Assembly: GCF_022682495.2 (NCBI RefSeq)
Contig: NC_071388.1
Span: forward strand, 15,859,171-15,923,170
Source of the DNA: Desmodus rotundus
Taxonomy: Eukaryota > Chordata > Mammalia > Chiroptera > Phyllostomidae
Length of the DNA stretch: 64,000 nt
Direction of reading: 5' to 3'
The translations under genes were made by a program, and so were the position numbers. Position 1 is the stretch's first letter. Each line of letters opens with the position of its first letter. Below are positions 24,371-35,694 of this stretch, piece by piece. A model generated the notes under the pieces. That model did no database searches. It worked only from the letters and a program-made list of their open reading frames with translations, and was not told the origin of the DNA.

Positions 24371-25499
24371 CGAGGGAGAGACTGTGCTGCTCTCTGGGGA
24401 GGGTCTGACGCAGGAGCGCACAGGGACCCGGGCCAGGTCCGACATCTGCATAAGCTCGACTGCCGCTAAGATAATTACATGTCCTCTTAAATTCACAGGC
24501 TAAGGAGAGGTGTTTATTTCTCTAATGAAGAAAACATACATTCTGATGTGAATAAACGAGTCCAGATCCAGCATAATAAGCTGAAACTATAAAGATGGCT
24601 TTTTGAAAAACGTCCCCCGTGAAAGAAGACAACAGCTGTTGGGAGTGATTACATGTTGGGAGGCTATCTTTTTTGAATTGACTGGAATTTCTCATTAGTA
24701 TTTTTATGCTAAAAAAATTTTTTTAAGGCAAAGCAGTCCATGAGGAGAGAAGAGAAAGCTATATGTCTGTTTCAGGTATACAAGATTTTGCACTGCTTTC
24801 AAATATCCCTCTGAGAAATATATCAAGTAAAGGATCAGAGAACAATAGTGCAATCAGCAACTATACTTAGAACATTTTCCAAGTAGCCATGTAAAAACAT
24901 CAAGGTAAAGCTGTTAATGATTACTTCTATTTAAGACACAAAAGCTTTTAAGTTCATAGAAGGAAAGCCATTTCAAACCTTAATTGCACAAAAATATTAT
25001 ATAAGACCGGAGAAACAACCCTGAAAAGCACATTCAGTCCCTGAGTGAGCCCCTTAAGACTGAGCAACATTCCAATACTGTGGGGACTCACCTCTGAGTC
25101 TGCCCTCACCAATTCTAAGATGACTAGTAAAAGTCGTTAGTAGACACCACCTTGGTGACAAATGTTCACCCTACTCTATGCAAATATCTGACACTGAGCT
25201 GAAGCCAACGTGCATGGTCTCTTAAGCCCATGTCCTAAGCATAAGAGGGCAATCGCACAGGTAGTGAGAATAGTTCATCCTTTTCACACAACGCAGGTCA
25301 AGGTAGATGATAAGTCATAACACAATTTAAAATACATATTTGAAAATCTGAGAATATGAGGTCAGCAATCACGGCTAATTCATCTGTTTAAGCCCCAGGG
25401 ATTGGCTCCTATTATGAATTCAACATACAGTATCATCATCTGTTAAAATTCTTTTATAGAAAATATCTGTCTCTCTGGAAAAAAACTCAGAAAATTAAA
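24371..25499. other. Unassigned sequence
   Basis: A patch at 24,355-24,470 has several CpGs and a minus-strand frame of 77 codons, but no supportable splice sites. The rest is AT-rich and unassigned. Confidence 0.35.
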
Positions 25500-25915
25500 G
25501 TTTTGCTAAGCTGAATGAATAGGTTTAGAAATGAAATTGTATAGGGAATCATAAAGTAATCAGAAATTAACAGAATAAATATATATGTGTATGTAAGTGT
25601 GTACATATATATACACACACTTAAATGAAATTTAAAAGGGGTTTTGGTGCGATAGGCGAAAAAGGTGAGGAAATTAGAAAGTACAAATTGGTTGTTACAA
25701 ACAGTCACAGGGATGTAAAATACAGCACAGGGAATATAGTCAATAATGTTCTAGTAACTACGTACGGTGTCAGATGGGTGCAAATTTTACTGGGATGATC
25801 AGTTAGTAAGTTACCTAATGTCTAATCACTGGAATGTATACCTGAAACTAATATAATAATGTATGTCAACTGTAAGTGAAAAAAAACTTTTTAAATGAGT
25901 GAAAAATTAAAAAAA
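25500..25915 (+). mobile_element. L1 3' UTR, sense (L1MA/MB-type)
   Basis: From about 25,670 the match is strong: TACAAATTGGTTGTTACAAAC, AGTCACAGGGATGTAAAATAC, AGCACAGGGAATATAGTCAATAATG, TGTATACCTGAAACTAATATAAT and GTATGTCAACTGTAAGTG, then an A-rich tail. The left part, with a GTGTATG/TATATA stretch, is less certain. Confidence 0.8.
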
Positions 25916-26439
25916 AGAAAGCAGTGTTTACTATATTAAATATTTTCCAATGAGCTCACTTTCTCAACAGGAAAATCTGAGGTACTAACCAGATTCAAGC
26001 TGATTTTCTACCAGAAATAAAGAAAGATGGAATAAGTCATTCAGACTAGTTGCTTTGGTTAGAAAAAAAAATTACATGAATTGTTTATAATGTGAAGATA
26101 ACATCTATAATACCTCTTATTATGAAACTTATTTGCTAATATCCTTATTTTCAAATTAAACAAATACAAAAGATTGATTTCCTCCATAAATTATTATTTC
26201 CATAAGAATGACATTAAAATTGTTAGAGCTTAATTCCTACTCCATCAAAATACAATATGGGCATGTATAATATGAATACATATGAATATATAAAATATTT
26301 TCCCACAATATATGCTAAGCATTAACAAAAAAGATGTCTCTTTTTATGATATAAACTTACCTATCAGTAATATTATCCCGTGACAAAAGCAGTGATGGCC
26401 AGTATGACAAGGAAGATGGAGTGCAATTCATTTCATTGA

Positions 26440-26555
26440 AGGGAAAAGGTCCCATTCATTGTTGGAATGAATGAAAGGACAGAAAGGAAGGAGAAAGAGA
26501 GGGGTGGGCAAGAAACAGAGAATGAGACAGAGAGAAAGAAAAAGAAAAAATATGT
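26440..26555. repeat. Purine-rich (GA)n low complexity
   Basis: GAATGAAAGGACAGAAAGG, AAGGAGAAAGAGAGGGG and AGACAGAGAGAAAGAAAAAG make a homopurine-biased stretch. It could be a SINE tail remnant but no SINE body is attached. Confidence 0.7.
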
Positions 26556-26667
26556 TATTATGTTATATTAATATATGCTATGATAATATGTTATGCTAAT
26601 ATGCTATACGAAATAATTTCTTTGTAAAAATTAGAGTAATATAGAACTTCCTTTCACTATATTGCTC

Positions 26668-26670
<3 letters not shown>

Positions 26671-26698
<28 letters not shown>
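26671..26698. repeat. (AT)14 microsatellite
   Basis: An uninterrupted AT dinucleotide run of 28 bp. Confidence 0.97.
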
Positions 26699-26701
<3 letters not shown>

Positions 26702-26844
26702 ACAAACATGATAAATTTTACAGAATGTGAAATAAAATGTAGCTCTAATTCACTATTATAGTAATAATTATTATATTTATTGCTCATGTGAAATGGTAAG
26801 CATTTCAAAGTTATTGAGTAAGCCTAATTAATACACATTTCTGT

Positions 26845-27066
26845 TTTCTCTTTTTGTTTAATTCATTCTGGAGAGAGGGGGAGGGAGGGAGAAAGAGAGG
26901 GAGAAAAAAACTGATGGGAATAAGAAACATGGATTGGTTGCCTCTTTCCCATGCCCTGACTGGGGGCTGAACCTGCAACCCAGGCACGTGCCTTGACCAT
27001 GAATGGAACCAGCGACCTTACTGTGTGCAGGATGATACCCAACCAACTGAGCCACACCAGCCAGGG
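26845..27066 (-). mobile_element. VES SINE, antisense
   Basis: The reverse complement begins CCCTGGCTGGTGTGGCTCAG and continues through the tRNA-like A and B boxes, a CAGTCAGGGCATGGG region and GAGGCAACCAATCCATG, then a pyrimidine-rich block (GGGAGAGGGAGGG type on the plus strand). This is the bat VES family, transcribed by RNA polymerase III and mobilised by L1. Two overlapping minus-strand open frames here belong to the SINE. Confidence 0.9.
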
Positions 27067-28649
27067 ACACTTACTGCATACTTCTAAAATGGACTATGGT
27101 AAACTTATGAAGGGTATAATAGTAAGTGTATAGAAATCCTATAAAGCAATTCATAAGCATCACAGATAGACACTGACTTTGAGTAGAGATATATGATAGG
27201 TGAAACTCATAAGCACACATATAACTGATACAGTTACACAAATACAAGGGAAAAATAAATAAGACTTAATAAATCTAAAGATAGTTTCTTTTTAAAAGTA
27301 AGAAAAATAAAGTTGTTTGGGAGATAACTTCCATAACAGCTCCTACAAGATATCTATCTTGTCTTATAATGTGGTTGGCACTGTTTTTTCAGAATACAGT
27401 AAAGTTGTGCCAAGAAAATAATGGAAAATATTCTAAGTAAACAGGTATGGATACTTAATACAGATTAGATATTTGTACTGAGGTACACTTTATGGATTTA
27501 CTAGATAAGATTTTAATTGAAAATATTTTAATTTAACTCCTAAGGCTTGTTACAGTTTCTTTGTTTTCTACATTGTCATTCCCTCAAATAACAGCTCCAT
27601 AATGCTGAACCATAAATGATTAGTGCAGCAATTACCTAGTACAGATAAGTTTTGATTATGTAAAGAAAAATAAATCATATACTCTGCCTGTTTTAAAAAA
27701 ATGTGGTTTACTATAATTTCACGATTGTACGAAACCTAGAATATTTCATTTAGCAAAGAAATTATCACAAAAGCCACAAATATATATATACACACACACA
27801 TATATTTAATATATAAAATTTCAAACTTTTCTCATAAAAAGTAAAATTCTGAACAATTCATTTTAAAACATGTTAAAATTTTAAATATATACTTTCTTAA
27901 TTTTTTACTGTTGTTTAATGACAGTTGTATCTCATTTTGTGTAGTTCTTCAGGGCTCCTTTCTATCTGCTAGACTGAATATTGCCCACTTCAAATGGAAT
28001 TTTGCTGAAATAAATCCTTAAAATGTTTAATATGCCTCAGTTTCTCTTTTAGCACTTTGTTACATATCAAATTGTATTATGGCTATTTACATTTTCATAG
28101 AAAAATTCTAGATTAAATGATTCTAAAGACCAGAATATTAGTCATGGGTTTATTAGAAAACCAAATTAGCAAATGGATGTAAAAGACAGATGGTTAATAG
28201 TGAAATTAAATTATGATTATCCATCACCATTAGAAGATATTTCAACTATATGTAGATGTTTGAAATGACACTTTCATTTCTCAGTATTTATGGCTCTTGA
28301 ACTTTCTTTGAACTATTCTGATGATAACTTTTGGTCAAACAAACTGGAAATGGCATTGGCGTTATCTATACAGACTTACGAAGGATGAATAATTTGATAT
28401 AAGGCTCCAGTCAAGTGATTCAGAAAAGGTAACAGAGTAATACAAATAGCCCAGCTATTCAGAATCACATAATTCACAAGTGTTATCTCTTAAGGGAGAG
28501 AACTGATTTTTCAGAATGACTTCACAGCTACCTCCTTTTTTACTGCGTAGGTTATTGTAGGTTGCTAGATATTAATAAAGGAAGACAGCAAAGGGAATCA
28601 GACATTATTGTTTCCCCAGGAAGTCACAGCTTCACATACTCCCCAGAGA
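27067..28649. other. Unassigned AT-rich sequence
   Basis: Very AT-rich. A short TATATATATA plus CACACACACA microsatellite lies at 27,780-27,803. No gene or dispersed repeat was recognised. Confidence 0.4.
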
Positions 28650-29365
28650 GCCACCGATCTGTTCCCTGAAGATCACTGGGGGCAGGGATAGAACAGAAAA
28701 GAGGGAGGTTAGCACACGCACGGCCAAAGTCAAATGGTGCGGGGGAAGTGCTTCTATGAGACACACAATAAGGGCCAAAATGGCAGCCATAGAGGCCTGT
28801 TGGTCTAACGTGGGAATGGGATCAAATGGTGCCAGGGTGAGCCCATCAAAGGCCCACTAAAGCTTGGAAAGTTGATTGGTTATTTTGAAAAACTTCTTGG
28901 TCCTCCCCGAGCCCAAGATAATATAATCCCAGGGAACAAAGCCCTTCCCTCTCTCTCACTCAGAAACACTCCCTAGTGCTGGTCTCGTTCTCTCTCCACA
29001 GTGACAAAGGGTGACCTCAGCAACCATATGGCCAATGGCTACAGGGACACCAAACACAAGCTCCAGGTGGGAGCCTGGGTACAGCATCACAGCAATGGAT
29101 TGCAGCTGGGAACACAGCTAACCTAGCTGGATGGTAAGAAAGGCTGAACTAGACAAGCTTTAATATGGCACAGGACCTCTGGACAGTGTCCCTATTTCTG
29201 GCCCTGATTTTCCACACGGGGAAGGGTGGAAATGGGACGTTAAGAACCCCAGGGAACTCTTTTGATTTTGCATCTGATGCTACCAATAAATCTTGCCACA
29301 CCTCAGGTCCCCTGAAATGCTTTCCTTGTGCCACCAAAAGAACTCTACTTCTGCTGGCAACACCT
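28650..29365 (+). mobile_element. LTR-like segment, solo (tentative)
   Basis: GC-richer sequence with LTR-like architecture: a TGTTGG at 28,798 against GGCAACA ending at 29,362 as possible inverted termini, a TAATATAAT box at about 28,920, a pyrimidine-rich CTCTCTCTCACTC block after it, and AATAAA at about 29,285 upstream of the right end. No matching target duplication, primer-binding site or internal retroviral coding was seen. The family is not recognised. Confidence 0.35.
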
Positions 29366-29429
29366 AGATGTGCTGCCTTTTCGGAATTTTAAGGGAAAGT
29401 TAATTCTTAGATATTTCTGTTTTAAAATG

Positions 29430-29526
29430 ACTTGCGGATTGAATGTGGAAGGTGGGGGTGGGTAGGGCCAGGGAGAGTAATGGGGGGTAAATGGGGACAC
29501 CTGTAATTGAACAACAATAAAAAAAG
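29430..29526 (+). mobile_element. Young-type L1 3' end, sense
   Basis: GGAAGGTGGGGGTGGGTAGGG, GAGAGTAATGGGGGGTAAATG, GGGACACCTGTAATTGAAC and AACAATAAAAAAAGC match the bat L1 3' terminus, whose antisense form appears at 51,293 and 52,291. Only the last ~100 bp is present. Confidence 0.75.
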
Positions 29527-29547
29527 CAAAAAACATTGAAATATTTG

Positions 29548-29581
29548 AAATATCTTTCAAATATTCCTTTGAAAGATATTT
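29548..29581. repeat. Perfect 14-bp hairpin, 6-base loop
   Basis: The left arm AAATATCTTTCAAA (29,548-29,561) is exactly complementary to the right arm TTTGAAAGATATTT (29,568-29,581) around the loop TATTCC. It lies between two L1 tails. Confidence 0.95.
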
Positions 29582-29634
29582 GATAGTGTCAAAAGTAAAA
29601 TATGATGAAACAAAACAAAAAATGATTTTCAGTG

Positions 29635-29745
29635 GTGAAGATGCAATGCAATATTCAGATGATATATTACAGAATTGTACACCTGAAACCTGTATAATTT
29701 TTTATCCAATGTCACCCCAATAAATTCAATTAAAATTATCTACAG
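29635..29745 (+). mobile_element. L1 3' end, sense (second subfamily)
   Basis: GATGCAATGCAATATTCAGATG, ATTGTACACCTGAAACCTG, TATAATTTTTTATCCAATG and TCACCCCAATAAATTCAATT form the same type of tail as the copies at 4.5-5.07 kb. It ends in an A-rich stretch. Confidence 0.8.
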
Positions 29746-29889
29746 AAAATTAGTCTTCTAGGAGATAAGGAAAAAAGTTTTAAACAAATAATTTATGAAT
29801 TTCTTTGACTATATATTTCTTTGACTATGGGACGATTGGACTAATCCATCCTAGGAATCAACCAAAAATAATTACGACACCTATCATAG

Positions 29890-30785
29890 TATAAATCCAT
29901 TTGTCATTTTAAACCCCTTCTTCCCACCAGCCTCCTTCTCTGAGTAAATGCAGTTACTTCTCCCAGCTAAAACGCTGAGACATCCTTTATTTTTAATTTC
30001 AGTTAGTTGCAACAATCAAGCCCTTAGCAGGTTTTGCATGCCCTTATCCCTACTTGCATAATGAACTTTAAATTTCTCCACTTCTTGCATCTTTATTGCT
30101 ACCACTCTAGTGTTTCAAGCTTGCCCTCACTCTGCCCACATCCCCAGGCTGGATTACTTTATTTGCATCTAAACTGTGTCTCAGTGTATATTCATGCTCT
30201 TCACCCAACCATTCTCCCTCTGTAAATCAAATTCTTCTATAAATATAAATCAAATACTACTTTTTTGCTTTAAGCCATGCAATGGCCTTTGAGCGAGGGA
30301 AAGAAAAAAAAAACAAAACAGTTCTTACTATGTCTTACAAGGACCTATTTTATTTTTCTGTAAAGCTTTTCACTATGTTCCAGAAATAATTTTCCTTTGC
30401 ACTCCATGTTAATTTCTTTCTTGATTTAAGGCACTTTTACCTAGAGCTCCCTACTCCCTAGAGTGCTTTTATCTCAGGTTTTGGTAGCACTAGTTCAGAT
30501 CACTCTTAATCTCCATGCTTTCATTCAAAGTTGATCACCTAAGACAGTCTTTTTCTAGCCTCTCTATTTAATGGTGGTCCTCCTTTCTTTCACATCACTG
30601 CCTCATTTATTTTACAACATTTATCTTTCTTCATTCCTAATTATTTCATTGATTCATTCTGTTTATTATCTCTTCCAGCTAAGCTGTTCACTCCCTAAAG
30701 GCAGTGATTCAATTTTCACTGCTAAGCACATTGCAGAATTCTTTACATCTAGTAGGCATGCAATAAATATTTATTGAATGAATTA
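29890..30785 (+). mobile_element. L2 LINE, sense, long 3' half
   Basis: Over almost 900 bp the sequence keeps L2 order: TATTGCTACCACTCTAGTG, GCTGGATTACTTTATTTGC, a TAAATCAAATACTAC block, TTTAAGCCATGCAATGGCC, TCTTACAAGGACC, GCTGTTCACTCCCTAAAGGCAG and the end GCAATAAATATTTATTGAATGAATT. The 60-70 codon frames over it are decayed L2 or chance. Confidence 0.75.
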
Positions 30786-30919
30786 AAATAAAATATAAAG
30801 TGTATGCTTATTGCCACCCTTCAATAGAGAATTTTATGGGAAGTTCATTATCTCTCAGTCAGTACTAGTCATGTGATAGAAAGACTCCCCTTTTCCCTCT
30901 GCCCCTGGATGTCTTAATA

Positions 30920-31103
30920 CAGGGTTGACAGATTAAATACAGAACACCCAGGTACACTGACCTTTCAGATAAAGCTGATTTTTTAAAGATGTCCCAAATA
31001 TTGCATGGGAGATTCTTAATCAAAGAAACTATTTGGTATTTATCCTAAATCCAAATTTAACTAGGCATGCTGTATTTTCATTTGCTAAATCTGATGATCC
31101 TAC
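30920..31103 (+). mobile_element. Palindromic DNA-transposon MITE (MER53-like, name uncertain)
   Basis: The left end CAGGGTTGACAGATTAAATACAG and the right end GCTGTATTTTCATTTGCTAAATCTGATGATCC are imperfect inverted complements, with GATGTCCCAAATATTGCATGG in the middle. This resembles an old mammalian palindromic MITE. Target duplications were not resolved. Confidence 0.55.
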
Positions 31104-33014
31104 TACGGGATATACTGCACATATGAAGGGTGAATGGTTCACTCTTTAAGAAAAAACTTTGTTTAAACTACTAATTTTCATAATCGTATATAAACCCTAG
31201 GTCTGGTGACTTCTCAAGCCTATGGGTAGGCTGCTTCCTAGCCATGTGGGTCCCTAGGATCTAAGCTTGCTGAAGACTTTGACTGTGGCAGAGGCTTGCT
31301 TAGATTTCATCAGAAGTTTGATCGACAAAAATGACATTTATGGCAGATAACTTGTAGGATGGCTGGCATATTTATTTAAGCACACTAATTAATGTTTCAA
31401 GGATGCAGAAAGATGAAGTATTTAATGAGCTAGGATATTTGTATATTTTTGTCAAATTACCTAGGCTTCTAACAAAGGAAAATTCATGGCATTTCTTTTG
31501 TAGTTATGTTCTCGCTTTACTATAAGAAAATCTGCAGAGATAACTAAATAAAGCCAATTTAGCGTGTTTCATAGTAGCACTCCCATGTCATCCTCTCCTG
31601 CACTGCTCAACGTTAGCTAAAGGCAGGTTCACATAGTGCGTTATTTCTGACCCCGTTGCTTCAGTGCACAGCTAAGTGGATACCAAGCTCACTGCCATTG
31701 ACAACCTTGGAACTGAAAGAAAAGAATTCTATTAACATCTCTCTAAGCAAGTTTGTATCACTCTGATATGTAGCTACTGTGAAATATAGTTATATGTGTG
31801 TGTATGTGTGTATATATATGTATATATATTCCATTACATTGTCATATTCAACTCCATTCTTTGTTCACTTTCCTTCCAATGAATAACAAAGAATAAGAAC
31901 CTTAGGACAAATATTTTCCCTCTGGAATGTATTTCTATATCAGTACAGAAATTCTCTTATATGTTAATAAATACAAAATGCCATCATTTTTATAGTCCAT
32001 TTATACAACTTTGAATACCCTCTCAGCTCCAGGCATTATGTTACATTAATTATTTACATTACTCTGCACTCTGAAATCCCCATCCAAGAAAGAAGATACA
32101 TTTTACAATGTAACCATTAGTCACATCCACTACTATTGAGTCTCAGGAATAATATTACAGGGTAAAAACTTAAGGGAGCAGGGATCAAATAAGAGAAGTG
32201 AATTAAACAAAAATATTTTATTTTTACTGTATTTTTTTCTTGATAAAATATGCATTTGAAAAAGAATCTAAGATATAATATATATATGAAAAGAGACTTT
32301 GAATGTCTGTGATTTTTAAAAAATCTCATCCAATAGCATGTTTGATGCATTTATGCCTTCGGTTTTCAGTTAAATATTTTAACTGCAATATATTCATTTG
32401 CTAACGTATTAACAAATTATCCACAGTTCTAGATGAAACCAAAGGTGTCATTTAAACCAACACACTTACTTCTTCTATGTGATTATCCCAAACTTTATAA
32501 GTGGAAACCAACAGATTTTATATTTATATATGACCACAATTGTGCAATATGCAATATGCATGTAAATTACATACTAAGGACTTATTTTTAATGTGTCTTG
32601 TTACAGGAGAATTTTTCAAGCTTACAGATAGGACATGATTTAAAACAATAACAAAATTATTCTATTTAAAAAGTTCTCCTGAAGATTAGAATTCAGTTAG
32701 AGCAAAATGACAAATATACCTAAGAGAAAAATCATTTTATTGAGTGATGTGTAAGAGATCACAAACTATTATCATATTCAAAAATAAGGGTGCTATTGGT
32801 GTCTGAGACTTCGTCTTTAATTTTAGCCTGAGGCTCCAAATATGGAAATCTGTTATTTTTTCCTCCCGATTTCCTAAACTGATGACTTTGTCACTATTCT
32901 GTCAGAAAACTACTGGAAACAAATGCAAGCTTGTTAAAAAAAAGTTTAAATAGTGTAGTACACTATATTTGGTGAGGCAAAAATGTAAATAAATAAAAAC
33001 GTGGGAAAGCCACA
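31104..33014. other. Unassigned AT-rich sequence with a GT/TA microsatellite
   Basis: Very AT-rich. A TGTGTGTGTATGTGTGTATATATATGTATATATAT run lies at about 31,795-31,830. No exon or dispersed repeat was supported. Confidence 0.4.
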
Positions 33015-33383
33015 TTGTGTGTTTTCTATGCTAATTTATTAAGGTTACTGGAGAATAAAAGACACAAAAATTGATTCATTTGCTTACAGTGACAAGGATT
33101 TTTTTAATACATGGTGTAGTATTTCCTGCAACATAAAAATATAAATTGTATATAATCTGGTAGCTACACTAATTAGCACAATTCCGTTTACAGCTACCAA
33201 ACAGTCTGCTGATTTCATGTTGACCTTTCTGCAGGCTACATTAGCATTCTCAGGTAAAATAATTCATCGTGCATTTTAATTCAATCAGATGTACTCCACA
33301 AACTTCCAGCTGCAGAAAATATTTCTGAGATATTCCTCGTTTTGTTGCTCGGTATGCATCCATTTTCTCAGGTGCCTAATGAC
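33015..33383 (-). CDS. Candidate terminal exon (coding end plus 3' UTR), unidentified
   Basis: On the minus strand an acceptor (TTCTATGATTTTCTAG) precedes 33,383. Of three frames, two stop within 15 bases. The third runs 32 codons to a TGA at 33,285-33,287. The peptide, with HLRKWMHTEQQNEEYLRNIF then CSWKFVEYI, is charged, aromatic and protein-like. About 245 bp downstream is AATAAA (33,035-33,040 in complement), as expected for a short 3' UTR. The interval is less AT-rich than its flanks and not a known repeat. I do not recognise the protein. Coding support is only 99 bp, so chance is possible. The coding part is 33,285-33,383. Confidence 0.3.
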
Positions 33384-34190
33384 CTAGAAAATCATAGAAT
33401 CAAGTATTTTCTTTAAAATTCACTGCTCCTTCTGTGACAGTCAGTGACAGTCAAGAGTTGTCACAGGAGGCGACTGAGGAAGGTGGGCAACAACACAGTA
33501 AAACAGCCGCAGGGGTCCTCATCATCCAGGCTTGCTGGAGAATACGACTTTGAACAGACCCTTGCTCAATTTTCATCAGAAGTCTGATCAGAGGGGCTGA
33601 AAAATCACACCCTCTGGAGGCAAAACCATTGTCACCTGCCCTCAACATTTTTTCTATCTACGTGACTTGGAGCAACTGACTTTCCTTCTGGGTGCCTCGG
33701 TGCAAAAAAAAAGGGACAAAAATTGTACCCTATGAAACAGGAACAACTGAAAGACAAAATAAGATTATTCATGGGGTGTCTCTTACACCAGAGTCTAGCA
33801 CACATGGAGTGTTCATTACACTTTAGTTTGTATTACTGTTTTACAATTACTCATGCCTCACCATTTACTAGGCATTGCAGAGCAGGCATTTTTAATTATC
33901 TAAGGAAACATGTTACAAGTTCTTTTCTTCCTCCAGTTCAGAACCCTACTCATGTAGTAATAACCCCATGATCATTATCAAGTGAGATTTCTCAGCCAAT
34001 GTTTAATGCATGATTATTAATCACACCAGGGGCTGAAAATGTCACATTATAAATGTATTACCACACCCTTGTCTAATTGACCATGTAATCTATTGCAATA
34101 TCAAAATTTAAAGTTGAAATATGTGTTCAAGTACCCTTAACATAGAAGAAAGAAGTTTGTAACTGATTTAATGAGATTTTCTTAAATAAA
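33384..34190. other. Unassigned sequence
   Basis: A GC-richer patch at 33,430-33,640 has minus-strand open frames without splice support. The rest is AT-rich. Confidence 0.35.
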
Positions 34191-34448
34191 TAAACTGTTT
34201 TAGAGCAGTTTTAGGTTCACGGCAAAACAGAGTGGGAAGTATGGAAAGTTCCCATAATCCTGGTCTCTCACACGCGCAACCTCCCCCCACCCCCGTGCTA
34301 ACACCCCCACCACAGCGATTCATTTGTTTCAATGAACCTACGTTATAACATCATCACCCGAAAGTCCATAGTTTACTTTAGAGTTCACTCTTGGTATTTG
34401 GCAAATGTATAATGACATGTAGCCACCTTTGAAGAATTATACTAAATA

Positions 34449-35203
34449 CTCTGTTGGCCAAAAAGTTTGTTTGTTTGTTTGTTTTCTGTAAGATGGCTCT
34501 AGTAGCACTTAGTTGCATTTAACTTCATTCAAAACAATTTTGTTAGATTGTATTGTGACAGCTGTCCTATCAGCATGCATTAGAAAATACAACAATAAAT
34601 GTGGTGAATATTTGCACAGCCATCATTTTCAGCATATCATTCTTTATTATTTCAAGAAAGGTAAAAACACAAGTGAAATGTAAAAAAAAAGATTTTTTCA
34701 GTGTGTGGAGAAGGTGCTGTGACTGATCTAATGTGTCAAAAGTGGTTTGCAAAGTTTCGTGCTGGAGCAGGCATGTCCAGCCTTTTGGCGTCTCTGAGCT
34801 ACTCTGGAAGAAGAGCTGTCTTGGGCCACACGTTAAATACACAAACACTAACAAAAACTGATGAGCAAAAAACAGGGATAAAGTACATTTATGATTTTGT
34901 GCAGGGCTGTATTCATAGCCATTCTGGGCCACATGCAGCCTGTGGGCTGCAGGTTGGCCCGCAGGTTGGACACGCCTATCTGAGATTTCTGGTCTGGATG
35001 ATGCTCAATGTTCAGGTAGACAAGCTGAAGTTGATACAGATCAAATCAAGACATTAATTGAGAATAATCAACATTACACCATGTGAGAGATAGTAAACAT
35101 ACTCAAAATATCCAAAGCAATACAGTTATTGGTGAAAACGAAACATAAAAATATGTCTTTAATTTTATGGAAGAAACCAAATGGATTTTTTGGCTAACCC
35201 AAT
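34449..35203 (+). mobile_element. Mariner-type DNA transposon, nonautonomous, itself split
   Basis: The left end reads CTCTGTTGGCCAAAAAGTTTG after a TA, and the right end TTTTTGGCTAACCCAAT, forming the Hsmar2/bovine-mariner type inverted repeat (TTGGGTTGGCCAAAAAG). The interior carries AAGATGGCTCTAGTAGCAC and a decayed N-terminal transposase stretch with a helix-turn-helix-like CQKWFAKFRAG. The catalytic domain is missing, so this is an internally deleted copy. A hAT element interrupts the transposase relic. The right TA is mutated to TG. Confidence 0.85.
34768..34978 (+). mobile_element. hAT MITE (MER30-like) inserted inside the mariner
   Basis: Ends CAGGCATGTCCAGCC and GGTTGGACACGCCTA are inverted repeats. 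The interior has CTCTGGAAGAAGAGCTGTCTT, TGGGCCACACGTTAAATACAC and TTCTGGGCCACATGCAGCC, matching the copy at 6,873. It sits between CGTGCTGGAG and ATTTCTGGTCTGG, which are adjacent in intact mariners of this type. The 8-bp duplication (TGCTGGAG against TATCTGAG) has decayed. Confidence 0.85.
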
Positions 35204-35694
35204 GGTTTCATTACCCTAAAAATTCTCTGTGCTTTGCCTATTCCCCCCTCTCTCCCATGCAACACCTGGCAACCACTCACCTTTTCTCTGTCTCCATAGA
35301 TTTGCTTTTTCCAGGAGCTCATATAATTAGAATAATACAGTATGTGGACTTTTCAGATTGCCTTCTTTCACTTGGTAAAATGCATTTAAGTTTCCTGAAT
35401 GTCTTTCTACGTGTTGATAGTTCATTTATTTTTTTAACTCTGTTGTATTTTTTGTTAGGAAAAGCTTCAAGTTTCCCACCATTTTATATGATATTAGTTA
35501 TAGGTTTTCTGTAGGTGGTTTTTAACAAGTTGAAGAAGTCTCTCTCTATATTAGTTCGGGGAGATTTTTAAATCATTAGTGGGTGTTTAATTTTGTCAAA
35601 TACTTTTCTATATCTAGATTTGATTATGCAGTGTTCTTTTTTAGCTATTAATGTGATAAATTTCATGAACTTCTTTTTTAAATGTTGAGGCAAG

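Larger units (their letters stand above)
34192..35445 (-). mobile_element. L1M fragment, antisense, split by a mariner element
   Basis: Left part 34,192-34,448: GAGCAGTTTTAGGTTCACGG, CACCCGAAAGTCCATAGTTTAC, GTATAATGACATGTAGCCACC. Right part 35,204-35,445: CCCTAAAAATTCTCTGTGC, CCTGGCAACCACTCACC, AGATTGCCTTCTTTCACTTGG. These are consecutive blocks of one antisense L1 3' region. The gap between them is filled exactly by the mariner-type element, so the two parts were one insertion. The same L1 region recurs at 61,110-61,860. Confidence 0.8.

Noticed and set aside
26361..26455. Possible first coding exon on the minus strand (ATG, 31 codons with NCT and NIT sites, perfect GATAG/GTAAGT donor)
   Set aside because: The donor is excellent but nothing supports the start: no promoter, no homology, and the upstream side is a pyrimidine-rich simple sequence. 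Joining it to the 12,218 exon would break the frame.
34570..35057. Opposed 118-120 codon frames
   Set aside because: They fall within the nested mariner and hAT elements; only a fragment of transposase N-terminus is real.
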